A DNA stretch of 19,542 nt, from contig CAXHKQ010000281.1 in NCBI GenBank assembly GCA_964017145.1, positions 1 to 19,542 of the forward strand, given 5' to 3'. Under the pieces are notes generated by a model, which did no database searches, had not been told where the DNA came from, and saw only the letters and a list, made by a program, of their open reading frames with translations. Source of the DNA: Agrocybe praecox (lineage: Eukaryota > Basidiomycota > Agaricomycetes > Agaricales > Agrocybaceae). Below, in pieces: positions 1 to 9,244 of the stretch; the first letter of the stretch is position 1, and each line of letters begins with the position of its first letter. Both the position numbers and the translations under genes were made by a program.

Positions 1-48
1 GCGATGCTCCACCACCAGAAGACGCTCGACGAAGACTCGACCATTCAT
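1..48 (-). CDS. Possible start of a leftward gene (16 codons, runs off window)
   Basis: Read on the minus strand, an ATG at 48-46 opens a frame that stays open to the window edge and begins MNGRVFVERLLVVEHR. The triplets mostly end in C, G or T, as in coding DNA. A TATA-like box on the same strand lies 46-53 nt upstream (101 to 94), which would give a very short leader. The plus strand is also open here: frame 1 from base 1 to a stop at 109-111, ending FPFGAAPLYL. The stretch could therefore instead be the tail of a rightward exon. Too little sequence is present to choose or to name a family, so this is only a candidate. Confidence 0.17.
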   Translation of the reverse strand, partial: MNGRVFVERLLVVEHR

Positions 49-93
49 TCCGCCCGCAATGTTTACACATTTCCATTCGGAGCTGCGCCTTTG

Positions 94-101
94 TATTTAT
101 A
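94..101 (-). promoter_or_regulatory. TATA-like box, minus strand
   Basis: The minus strand reads GCTATAAATAC, a near-consensus TATA box. A start site about 30 nt downstream would fall near position 71, just before the candidate ATG at 48. No strong TCAGT initiator is seen at that spot. A single TATA match in AT-containing DNA is weak evidence alone. Confidence 0.25.
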
Positions 102-109
102 GCACCGAC

Positions 110-550
110 ACGGCGCGACGTAACAAGGATGTACACACTTTGCGAACGCGCGCAGACTGCCAGACCAATTATATTATCCGCGACCGTTTGCGCTCGCGCT
201 CGCCGCCCTGCTCTATCGCAATACGCACGTCGAAGCGCACCCAAAATAAACAACTCTGTCTACTATGTGGCAAGTTCAAACAAACAGGCCGCCATCCGCC
301 ACGGACACCGGCAAACCAAACTGTGACAGTGTGCGACGGACGGTGTAGCTTCAATCAGTCAGTCAGACCGATTCTATAGAGAAGTATACGTGTGTCCTCG
401 TCGCCCCTACAATTTGGACACGGCGAATCAACACAAGCACGCACATACCAAAATACACAGAACAACAAATGTACAAAGTCCGACGCTCATCGTCGAAGCT
501 CCTAGCTTGGACGAGACCAAATAGCGATAGCCCAGCACACGCATACATTT
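110..550. other. CpG-rich island with no clear gene
   Basis: This stretch is richer in G+C and CpG than the AT-rich DNA that follows. Overlapping frames on both strands are open for 60-125 codons (for example plus frame 2 from base 2 to a stop at 377-379), but the peptides resemble no family I know and no splice sites frame them. Overlapping TCAGTC initiator-like motifs at 355-364 suggest promoter-type sequence rather than coding sequence. Confidence 0.35.
355..393 (+). promoter_or_regulatory. Initiator-like module, copy A
   Basis: Two overlapping TCAGTC motifs match the arthropod initiator TCAGTY. They are followed by TCTATA and then TACGTGTGT about 30 nt downstream. The downstream CGTG core recalls a DPE but its spacing from either initiator is off by a few bases. 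The same arrangement recurs at 1853-1890. Confidence 0.25.
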
Positions 551-1020
551 CAAAAGGGTTGTCTGTATCAATTTATATCAGTCTTGAGTTATTTAATCTT
601 AATTTTCCTAATTAAATGATCATCACAGTTTACTGTGGAAGTGAATGATCATATCATATTTCCGCAACTAAATCGACTTTTATGTGCGTCATAAGTCAAA
701 ACATGACCATAAATTCGAGCGTGAAAAATGCACTCAATGAAGATTATAACCAATTTAGGCAAACCCGAAAATCATTAAAAAATATGCTTCTATGCACCGA
801 GTAATGTTAATAATTTTCAACCATGCTATGTTGAAACTATGTTGAAACTTAATACATCGTACAATACATATACTTGTGCTATCTGCTAGCGTTCAGTGCC
901 CGGTTTTTTAAATTTATTATATCAACTTCAACTTTTTCTCGATGTGTAAATTATCTGTAGATTAGAACTACATTGTATATCTTATTTCAACCAAGCCTGT
1001 CTTCTCGAGGAATAATTCTA
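551..1020. other. AT-rich non-coding stretch
   Basis: I see no gene or splice-bounded open frame. A short hairpin (CACAG, loop TTTA, CTGTG at 624-637) lies between two copies of the palindrome ATGATCAT (616-623 and 645-652). Confidence 0.5.
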
Positions 1021-1025
1021 GACCT

Positions 1026-1255
1026 TTAATCTTGTCTCAATTAGTCTATCAAAATTCTCTACTGTGAATGTCTTTCCTGTCCTTAATTTGTGTGTCTTGT
1101 CTCAATTTCCACCACCGAAATTCGCTACCTTACATGTTCGTCGGTTACTGTTCCGTACTTGAATATGTTGTCCCATTCTCTACGATAAAATGATCTACTG
1201 TACATTTATCATTTGTATCTTTGCGTGAAATTCTCTTCGATCTTTCCTACAATCA
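1026..1255. repeat. Degenerate tandem repeat, period about 66 bp
   Basis: CTTGTCTCAATT occurs at 1031 and 1096. The following AAATTC(T/G)CTAC motif occurs at 1052 and 1118, and ATCTACTGTACAT near 1192 resembles CTCTACTGTGAAT near 1057. Two copies are clear, a third is partial and a fourth doubtful. The copies are strongly diverged and non-coding. Confidence 0.4.
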
Positions 1256-1483
1256 AACATATTCTTCGACTGACTGCTTTTGTAATCGATCAACCATCCA
1301 GGCTAGACGTTTTCAATATTCTGATGCTGATGCAGCCACTGACCAACCAGGACCAGGAATATAAAATACTTAATATCTAATAAGTTGTAATAATTATCGC
1401 CATGTTACCACACAAGCAAACATACACGTAACGATATCACAATTGTTCTACCTCCAGCAATTCTCCTTTTGTGCTTATGTAAA

Positions 1484-1536
1484 TTACATTACTTTGATGT
1501 ATTGTATGCATTACATTATTTGATGTATTTACATAT
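1484..1536. repeat. Imperfect tandem duplication of about 27 bp
   Basis: Two adjacent AT-rich copies begin ATTACATTA and contain TTTGATGTATT. The surrounding 1260-1690 stretch is otherwise featureless AT-rich DNA. Confidence 0.45.
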
Positions 1537-1699
1537 TTGCGCAATATTAATAGACCTAAACCTAAACACAAACCACACCAACTCATGGATACACCTTAAA
1601 TGACAATGTTCTGTGCACATTTTCATTACACAATCATCAAAAGTCCTTCGAAATTATGGTGCCACCAGTAGGGTAGACTACATTCCGGTTTCCTGCGTG

Positions 1700-1900
1700 T
1701 GCATAACATGTTGACTTTCGCACCATGCCTCGGGATCACACCCACCCACCCACATGCCGACACACTCACGAATTTATATATGCTCAGTCAGTTGAGCCGA
1801 ACGCTTGTTTGGTGGCTTTGGATGATTGCGTGTGCGCCTAAGTCACATACTGTCAGTCAGACTTGCTCTATATTCGAACTACGTGTGTGCATGAAATCCA
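1700..1900 (+). promoter_or_regulatory. Possible promoter island with initiator-like module, copy B
   Basis: A GC-richer island carries TTTATATATG (1782-1790), TCAGTCA (1794-1800) and a second TCAGTCAGAC at 1853. That second motif is followed by TCTATA and TACGTGTGT with almost the same spacing as at 355-393. No adjacent gene is visible, so promoter function is an inference. Confidence 0.22.
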
Positions 1901-2376
1901 CTAACTGGTTTCGATATGGTATTTTGCATTTTTATTCGAAATATGTTTACTTTTCTAGTAACATTTTGTTCTTACAAATATTATAATTTTTTTTACATGG
2001 TATTTGGAATGCTACGTCGTCTGAGTGGCGCTGTCGCCAGATTACATTAGAGAATAAATAAAAGTGTTGGTGCTTTGAATGTGGTTACAAAACATTCTTA
2101 GTTTACAGGAACAAAAATATCATGAGTAAGCCAGTCATTTTCGATGTTGCCTAGGTTACTCTTTGGATCGCTCAGCCACCACAAGATATCTTCAAATTCG
2201 AAACAGTAAGCGAACTCTTTTAATGCTACTCTTCAAATTCAAGGCGAGTATCGTGGTTGTAGCACCAAAACGTGTATTTTCAATATGATTAATTCTTTGA
2301 TAGTTTTTTGTATTTTGTACTTTTTATTTGTGATAGTTTCATGCCATGTTTAAGTGTGTATTTCTTATGGATTAAA
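1901..2376. other. AT-rich non-coding stretch
   Basis: No supported exon. One AATAAA occurs near 2054, but no gene end can be placed before it. Confidence 0.45.
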
Positions 2377-2701
2377 TTAAACTTTATACATATGTACATA
2401 TACTTCAAAAGAAATATGATATTGTGATTTGAATATTACTGCTGAATACTGCTGTCCGTATACGTGCGAGCGAACATACCGAAAATATTGTCGACATTCA
2501 AGCCGGTCGCGTCGGTAGGTGTGCGAACCAAGGCACCGAGGCCAGCAATTTGTGTGTCCAGGGTGTGTGTGTTGGAATGTGCGTGTGGCAAGGATGGAAC
2601 TGCGGAGCAGTCGAGATTCGGTCGTGTGTTCAGGAATCCAGGGATGACATAATAATTGCACGCAAGCGTTTTCACACAGGCTCAGCAGAGCGTAAACACT
2701 G

Positions 2702-2748
2702 ACACATACACACATACACACACACATACACACCCACAGACACACACG
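2702..2748. repeat. (CA)n-rich microsatellite, interrupted
   Basis: CA repeats interrupted by TA and CC steps. The tract gives artificial Val-Cys runs in minus-strand frames (2377-2906), which are therefore not called as genes. Confidence 0.85.
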
Positions 2749-2759
2749 AAAGCAACATT

Positions 2760-3378
2760 GTTATTTGTTCTATGCTGTGTGGTGGAACACGCTCGAGTGT
2801 GAGCTGCAATATATCCAACCATGTTACAATATGTTGTTGATGAGATGGAACGAGCTGTGACTCCGTGGTTCACGATGCGCAACAGTGCTCGATTACCGCC
2901 ACACATCCCCCTCCTCCAACCACCATCTGTCCGTGTTTGGCACTGTTTGACGTTGTTGTTGCTTCTTCGCGTGCTTGTGTTGTGCGAATTTGATTAGAAA
3001 TAGCTTCGAGCTTGCGGTTGGTATTATTATGTTTTCACCAGCAAATACAGAACGATGCGAAAAAGGGACGCGGAACACAATTGATTCTGGTTACTCGATT
3101 GTTGTGACTCCAGTAATCTATAAATTGATCCCGTACCAATGGGGAGAAGTGTGGTAGGAAGTCATCCGATGTGATTGTATGTGTTATCTGACGGCATTTA
3201 ATTTGATTGGTTTGCTTACGTTATTCGAAAAAGACAATGGCCGGATGCAATGTCCGCATGCTGCATGTCAAAGGAGGACAATTGATACTAATAGTTCATA
3301 TTTAAATTAGTTGAAAAATGTATTTGAGAATATTTTGTCTACTTCATGCTTTGTAGTCTACTATACTCAACCCACAGT
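2760..3378. other. Mixed-composition stretch without a firm gene
   Basis: A plus-strand frame is open at about 2998-3153. It follows a T/G-rich tract ending TGATTAG and ends near GTGTG|GTAGGA. A minus-strand frame over 2893-3078 overlaps it. Neither has a recognisable product and they exclude each other over most of their length, so I annotate neither as an exon. Confidence 0.3.
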
Positions 3379-3382
3379 TTAC

Positions 3383-3542
3383 CTGGTGATTCTAGGGGCG
3401 AAATAAAGATGCCCGTCTAGAAGAACTCTTGCTAATTCGTCATATACCTTATCAACCATAGACTCTTTCAAAATTCGATTTGCTGAATTAGCTACAGGTA
3501 GTAGTTTCATCGTTTTCGGCCCAGCGGTTCTTATATGTCGTC
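3383..3542 (-). CDS. Candidate internal exon, unknown protein (minus strand)
   Basis: On the minus strand, a T-rich tract ending TATTTAG (acceptor) precedes 160 nt that end in CACCAG|GTAAAC, a good donor. One frame is open from site to site: 2 nt completing a codon, 52 full codons, then 2 nt left over. The peptide begins RHIRTAGPKTMKLLPVANSA and ends ARVLLDGHLYFAPRIT, with a charged helix-like middle (ILKESMVDKVYDELARVLL). Without splicing the frame stops just after the donor, as expected for an exon running into an intron. I do not recognise the family; it could be one exon of a large multi-exon protein or a transposon remnant. No partner exon is firmly placed; the nearest weak candidate upstream is 6000-6163. 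Confidence 0.42.
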
Positions 3543-3716
3543 CTAAATAATAATTTAATTTCCAGCAAAATAACATCTCTATTCATCGTCCCACTAACAG
3601 AACATGTGTAGCAATTAAACTTGTCTGCTTTACGCATGACGACCACAATCAGTATTCCACGCTATCGTATGATGCAATCAGAAACACACACACATAGAAA
3701 AAATTCCGCATGTGGG

Positions 3717-3794
3717 ACGAAGGACGACAACGAGGATGACAACGAGGACGACGATGAGTTTTGCTGAGCGCTCGAACAAACGCCGTCGCTCAGC
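3717..3794. repeat. GAC/GAT-rich simple repeat followed by a hairpin
   Basis: Degenerate GACGA(C/T)AACGAGGA units occupy about 3717-3758. They are followed by a perfect 8-bp stem (GCTGAGCG at 3763-3770 with CGCTCAGC at 3787-3794) around a 16-nt loop. One frame encodes an acidic run but stops within 20 codons. Confidence 0.55.
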
Positions 3795-3884
3795 GCAATT
3801 CGATTATGAGTGACAACTTTTGTCAATCTCGCGAGTACCGTCTACTATAAGTTAGCCATGCTCGTACTTTTTTTATTCGAGCCT

Positions 3885-4240
3885 GTATGTGTGTGTGTGA
3901 CGGACATGTTGTCGGTTCCGCCCGACCGAGCCATGCATTGAGCGTTGAATTGTGCATCGCAACGCCGGTGGTGTGTGTGTGTGTTTTTTGTCATCACGTG
4001 GTGTCCATTGGGCGTTCACAATGTTCTGCTTCTAACAGAGAAATTACCTCGCATATCAATGTTGTTGTGAAATTGTCCAAGTCCAGCCAGCCGACGCAAT
4101 ATTGGATGAATTTCGATTGAAGTGGTGTAGTGATTTCAGACTTTCGATGCTTGGCTGGCATATTGTGTGCACACCGTGTGTGTGTGTGTGAACACCCATT
4201 GGGCGTATTTGATCCAACATCAATCATATTATTCATCATG
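3885..4240. repeat. Island with three short (GT)n tracts and an 11-bp direct repeat
   Basis: GT tracts lie at about 3888-3898, 3970-3984 and 4176-4190. CCATTGGGCGT occurs at 4004-4014 and again at 4196-4206. CACGTG (E-box) lies at 3995-4000. Open frames here run through the GT tracts and are not convincing. Confidence 0.5.
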
Positions 4241-4772
4241 TTCCAGTTGAGGGAGAATTTATGGTTTGAGGTGACTGGCAGGCTGTTTGGGACACTCCTT
4301 CAAGTTCCTTGCATACATATAGGGTTCTTCATTAACACTGGACGTTTGGCCTGAAAACACTATCATTTCGTTTGGATTACATTACCGCAACGACTACGAT
4401 GTAGTATAGTGGTATTTCAAGTCTAGAGATATTTGAATAAATGGGATTATAGCATCTGATTGGGATCTCTGATAGATTTTCGCCGTATTAAATTCGAAAG
4501 TTTGACTCGATGTTTTTTTATACATTCAAAATGTCCACACGATTTGTGACTACATGAATGTTCATGAACCTATGCGAATATTTCAATTTTTTTTAAAGAA
4601 GTTCTTTCTGGAAAACCCTATCATACAACATAGATATATACATAATTTTACGTCCGTGTGCTTCACTGGCTATTTATAGATGCCGAGTATCTAGATCCGG
4701 GCAATCGTACGCTCGTACGTAGCACATGTTGGGTGGTGCGGTTGATGTCCGCGCACTAATACATGTATGTAG
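4241..4772. other. AT-rich stretch upstream of the candidate exon at 4773
   Basis: No supported gene. The last 20 nt hold the branch-point-like ACTAAT (about 4755-4760) and an acceptor ATGTATGTAG that serve the next feature. Confidence 0.4.
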
Positions 4773-4845
4773 GATGAAGGGAAAGTGCAACACGATCCCT
4801 TGCAACACGTTCCTAGACTGGCATCGGACGACAGCGTGATGGGAG
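4773..4845 (+). CDS. Candidate short internal exon, unknown protein (plus strand)
   Basis: A CTAAT branch-point motif lies 12-16 nt upstream of an acceptor (TGTATGTAG), and the segment ends GGGAG|GTACGA, an acceptable donor. Of the three frames only one is open throughout: phase 0 at the start, 24 codons, and 1 nt left over. The peptide begins DEGKVQHDPLQHVPRL and ends ASDDSVMGG, and its codon choice looks like coding DNA. The branch point is close to the acceptor and the upstream tract is not strongly pyrimidine-rich, which lowers confidence. A minus-strand frame (4882 to 4691) overlaps it completely, so the strand is not proven. No family is recognised. Confidence 0.33.
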
Positions 4846-5999
4846 GTACGATAGACATGGATGTATACGATAATACATTCATGTTGTACGTTTCAGTTGG
4901 ACACTAAATTGGATCGGGTGGACACCATTATTGCACTATGGATGGCGCCTACCTATTTTTTAGACATTATGTATATGTACACAGTATACCATTTGTATTC
5001 CATTTAGAAACGGATGCACGCTTTTCGAACTGTTGTCTGTGTCGAGTAATCGACAGCCGACAAGCCGTGTGATTGATCACGAACACTCGATATGCTTGCA
5101 GGCGTTGCACCGATGCGTGACGTTTTGAGTAATGAACACACGATTTCACGAAGTACAATAGATATGTCAGTTGTGTTGTGTATGGTGTGTGTGTGTGTGT
5201 GAATGTCTAGTTAGGCTGAAGTGATCGAAGTAATAAGCTCTATAGATAGCTCGCTATTAACTAATAGGGCCAGGATAGATAACTTTCTGTCATCGATGCG
5301 CAAATGATTCACATTAGGTTGCCAACACTAACCGAATACTGGATCTTCGGATTAAAGGAACGCTCGCACATTCAGTGAAGTCCAACAGAAACGTTTTCGT
5401 TACCATGTTCAAAATCGTATTTTAGTCATATAGTTTCTTCAATATACTCAATGTGTATCATATAATCCAAGAAGCTGTTGAAAAAATCCCTAGGCCCAAT
5501 AATCGTATTTGAAATTATAAAATTTACATTTGTAAGGGTGCTTTTATCGTTGTAGGGTCATGTCTAAATGTCAACTGGAACATATTTTAAGTTACCAGAC
5601 TACAATATTATATTGCGCCAGTGGAATAATTTCAGTTACATAAGGACCCCAAAATACACTTTCCAACAAGTACAACATATTCTAAGGGTCTTCGTGTCTT
5701 TGTGTAGCCGGTCCAGAGCGTTAACTCGAATCGGACCAAAAAAATCAATTCCAAACTAAAATTCAAGTTTCTCACCACTCATGCGCACCAGATTCATCGC
5801 AGGCGTACATTCTCGCTCCATGTATTTCAGCCTATTTTTTTTATAGGTACTACTTAACTTTGCGGTAATAAACAATATACATGTTATATGACAAAACTAG
5901 GAACTTACCACTTTTTGGATTATATGATGCACAAAAACAACTGTTTTCTACTGGTTTCCACTGAATGTATTTTGGTGTCTCAATAAAAACTGAAGTGGA
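4846..5999. other. AT-rich non-coding stretch
   Basis: The only distinct feature is a (GT)n tract at about 5185-5201. Frames of about 60 codons at 4967-5158 (minus) and 5568-5759 (plus) have no recognisable product or splice framing. Confidence 0.45.
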
Positions 6000-6163
6000 T
6001 TAGTATACAACGTTGTCGACTCTATCCGAGGTATCATTAATGTAGTATTTGCCCAGACATTCACGTCGAGGCAGCAGAATCAACAGCAACACATTATATG
6101 CTGCAGGAAGTTCGAGCCCTATTCGAATTCTCAACCCGTTGGCATCAGAAGTTCTGCGTGTGT
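6000..6163 (-). CDS. Weak candidate exon or gene end (minus strand)
   Basis: On the minus strand a GTTTGCTTGCAG acceptor-like sequence precedes an open frame that begins with 2 nt completing a codon, then TRRTSDANGLRIRIGLEL, a hydrophobic run AAYNVLLLILL, and a charged end ...SDRVDNVVY with stop TAA at 6002-6000. It could be a terminal exon. It could also splice out earlier, at CGAC|GTGAAT, in a phase that would fit the exon at 3383-3542, adding a short Arg-rich junction. No polyadenylation signal follows closely. The family is not recognised and a chance open frame is quite possible. Confidence 0.22.
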
Positions 6164-6449
6164 CTGCAAGCAAACCGCGCAAACATAGAGATTTCCATTA
6201 GGAACACTAATTTTTCTCGAATTGAACATAACTTTTAAATGTTATAATATGTCCTGTTCTCAAATATTATAAACAACATTGTACGTTACAAAGTCGATCA
6301 ACGTTCCAGTAAAAGAGAGAAAGAAAGAGTTCGCTTTTATTTCTATCACTTGTCCGCAACTGGTAACTTTCAATGATTCTAATGATATTTGGGAATACTC
6401 CGAATAAATTGTATCCAAGTAAAAACATATCGGTCGCTGAGATATAATA

Positions 6450-6587
6450 TTTTCAGATTAAATAATATATACGCATCTTCTACATCAAATGTGCAGAGTC
6501 TTCTGATGGGCCTTTTGTGAATTTTCGTCACTCTCAATAAAACAGATAATTCCGCTCTATTAAATTCAATTACTGAAGATGTTGACA
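6450..6587 (-). CDS. Weak candidate first coding exon (minus strand)
   Basis: On the minus strand, GAAAATGTC gives an ATG in a typical insect initiation context. The frame then reads MSTSSVIEFNRAELSVLL and RVTKIHKRPIRRLCTFDVED before possible donors GAT|GTAGAA or GATGC|GTATAT. The donors are mediocre and their phases (0 and 2) do not fit the 6163 exon directly. The surrounding DNA is AT-rich. This could be a chance frame. Confidence 0.15.
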
Positions 6588-6599
6588 TTTTCAATACAT

Positions 6600-7899
6600 T
6601 CCAACTCGTTCTAATCGCTATTCCGCATTATTACGCTTTGCGCTGCTTAAGATCGGACGTCCCTATTAAAAACCCCTATTCTTCATGTGTAGCTAAAATA
6701 TCTCGTTTTGCACATATCCGGCGGGCTAATTGAAGAGGATTACTATTAACAACGCTGTATCGTTTCTACGGGCCCCACGGATCGGCAGACCGTCGGATGA
6801 GATGCGTCTTTGCTCGCAACGCACATTTTCATTGGCCCATCCTACACTATCCCGTCATGCTGCTGGTAGTTCACGGACGCCGACTTTTCCCGAGTGCCGT
6901 CGACGTGTACCTTCACTAGTCGACTGAAGTGGCTCCTCTGACGTCGGTCGTGGTTAATGAATTGACCATAATCCGATCATGCATGCTCGCATACACGGAA
7001 AACCGAAGGCGGCTGACAGCAATCAAACCGCTGCTGGCTGCGGTCGCGATGATTGGTTTGACCAAAGGTTTTTTGTTCCACATTAAGCCAGGGAAAAAGA
7101 ACAAAACATACACCATGTGCTGTCCATTTCACAACATGGAGCTAAACGGAGCCATAGCCGGAGCCGCAACAAAATGTCGCATTACAATGAAAAATGCCAC
7201 CCGCACGCCGCAACCAGGGCCAATATAAATTGCTTTTATTTTGCATTCTACATGCACGCTCGCTCGCATACGTGCGCGACGCATTCCTCACTGGCGGCTG
7301 ACGGCCGCGTGAACAATAAACTCATCATCAACGTTTCAGATTTTTCAGTCTCCCGCCACCCGTTCCAAGCTCACACACACACACACAGCCACTAGCTAGA
7401 GTCGACGCTGGCGCTAGAGATCCGCTTCGCTCGCGCTGACTGGGTGGAATGGGGGTGGTGGACTGAAAATTTGTCACTTCGTTTCGGCGCCGAACGCAGT
7501 GCCGTGTGGATAATATGGGGGCACTGACGGAAGGGCATTCTCCAATAAAATTACGAATCTTCAATATGGTCATGTGACGTGTGTGTTTATCTTGACTTGC
7601 TACGAATCAGTATGATTGAAATACTACTCTAACAGGGACACTGGGACACTCTTGAGATGGTCATTAAACAACATCGATGGATATCCAAGATATACTCTTC
7701 ACCAACATTTGGGACCTTTTCCAAAGTCAAAGTCCTATATCTAAAAATCGCATTTAGGTCAACGTCAAGCTTGATTCAAACTGAACTAAAAAGTAGAATA
7801 AGAAATATGTCGAATGTTACATGTATCATAATTTCCATTGAAAATTCTTTCCCCCAATTGTCTGCTCCCGAAATGACAATACGCAGGTCCCTGCCCTGA
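6600..7899. other. GC-richer islands in AT-rich DNA, no firm gene
   Basis: The segments about 6740-7010, 7130-7320 and 7390-7530 are CpG-rich with overlapping frames on both strands of 65-100 codons. None starts with a well-placed ATG, is framed by splice sites, or has a recognisable domain; the 6929-7228 frame begins at GTG. A (CA)n tract lies at 7372-7386. Regulatory sequence or diverged conserved non-coding DNA is as likely as coding. Confidence 0.35.
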
Positions 7900-8420
7900 C
7901 GACAATTCACGAGCTCATTGCCAACGGCGGGCAGACGACACACTGGCACATAAAATGCGCAGCGCCACGCGCCATGCTCATTATTGTTTGCGACACAGTT
8001 TTAACAGCTTTATTATACGGTGGCATTGCGTACGCGCGCAATATCGTTTCACAAGAGATTGCGTTTGGTTGCGGGCTTGCGCTTGGATTTGAAATATGTA
8101 TGCTGTCAGAAGAGTACTGTTGAGCAGGAGGCATGTGCGCACAATCGCGAAGCTGCATGCGTGTGTATGTGGAATCCGGAATGAATAATACACTGTACCC
8201 GTTGCGCGGAATTGTGCGGGTTACCGGGGGAGCTCCGGTTTCTCGCACGGTTCGCGGAAGCCGCTCTCTGAACGATCATGATATTCAACTTCAAAGTGTG
8301 TTGGGCGTTGATTTGAACATTTGCATAAAGTCTGGGCCGGGCGAAGCCCGCCAGTCACGCCGAATTTAACGGGTTACACATCGTGTAACACCGACGTTCA
8401 CACGCAAGGTTCTCACCCTT
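7900..8420. other. CpG-rich island with compact hairpins, no firm gene
   Basis: This island has overlapping frames on both strands but none is convincing. It holds a nested hairpin at 8214-8248: GTGCG/CGCAC outer stem, ACCGG/CCGGT inner stem and a 7-nt loop. A small GAA-loop hairpin CGGGC-GAA-GCCCG lies at 8338-8350. A structured transcript or a regulatory element are both possible. Confidence 0.3.
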
Positions 8421-8773
8421 AATTGAAACCATTAGAGGCACAGGCTCCCCCCATTCCCCAGCGAACAGTGAGCACGAAATTGATTTGGTTGAGTACGGGT
8501 TTGTGTGTGTTTTGTGGTTCTGTTCCGAATTTAATGGCTGTGATGTGTGCGCTGCATGTCGTGTGCGCTGTTGCCAACGGCGCAACACAATGTTCAATAT
8601 GTCCCATAGATAGTATGTACAGGGTGCGGCATATTTGGTTTAACATCGAATTACTCAATAGCAATAAATCGATGTTTTTTCGGCACTCACGGGTTATGAG
8701 AAACTTAGCACTTTAGCACTTGAACAAAGTATTACTTTCCATGAAATTTGTTCCAATAATATTTGAATCACAA

Positions 8774-8820
8774 TGCAATTTGGTTAGTAGTTGGAATAAT
8801 TTACTACTGACCAAATTGCA
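8774..8820. repeat. Short inverted repeat (17-bp stem)
   Basis: TGCAATTTGGTTAGTAG at 8774-8790 pairs with 8804-8820 with one mismatch around a 13-nt loop. It may be the core of a small decayed MITE, but no terminal repeats or target duplication could be assigned. Confidence 0.55.
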
Positions 8821-9002
8821 ACACAAATGTTGACACTATAGATAACAAATCTTTAGAATGGGCGATACATTGAGGGACTATTTAGCTATGGTGCAAATTA
8901 AGTCGCGTTGATGGTCATAGTTTCATAAGATATGGTGCTACCTTTAGAGATAGTGCAAACTCGTTCACTCGCCTAAAGCTGTTATAGCGATAAAAATATA
9001 TG

Positions 9003-9230
9003 TACGACGCGATGGTAGAGTGGGTAGCGTAGTCGGATTTTGGAATCACAAGTTGGTGGTTCGAATCCCCGAAGCGGCACCTCAAATTTATCAAACGCGT
9101 CGTCAAAAACTGGGAACTGTATATACTGGTGCCTATCAACAGTAAAATAACCTGTAAAAAAGCTTTGTATTTCAAATTCAGCCGCCCAACACTCCTTCAT
9201 GGGTTAAATGGATGTAGATGATGATGATAT
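9003..9230 (+). mobile_element. tRNA-derived SINE
   Basis: The 5' part has an RNA polymerase III A box (TGGTAGAGTGG, 9013-9023) and a B box (GGTTCGAATCC, 9058-9068), starting 45 bp apart as in a tRNA gene. Acceptor and T stems are only partly paired, so this is not a functional tRNA. A tRNA-unrelated body follows and the element ends in a GAT-rich tail (GATGATGATAT). A diverged direct repeat, GCGATAAAAATATATG (8987-9002) and GCGATAATAACATG (9231-9244), flanks it and fits a target-site duplication. Mosquitoes carry several tRNA-related SINE families; the family here is not identified. Retrotransposition would have depended on a LINE partner. Confidence 0.72.
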
Positions 9231-9244
9231 GCGATAATAACATG

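Noticed and set aside
1554..1568. CCTAAACCTAAA as interstitial telomeric repeat
   Set aside because: Only two units, with an extra A each; no array.
2377..2906. Minus-strand frames of 74-122 codons
   Set aside because: They run through the CA microsatellite (Val-Cys repeats) and overlap one another in different frames. One contains a GTATGT donor-like site, but no convincing acceptor was found.
9006..9078. Functional tRNA gene
   Set aside because: A and B boxes are good, but acceptor, anticodon and T stems have several mismatches and the anticodon loop is ambiguous; a SINE head fits better.
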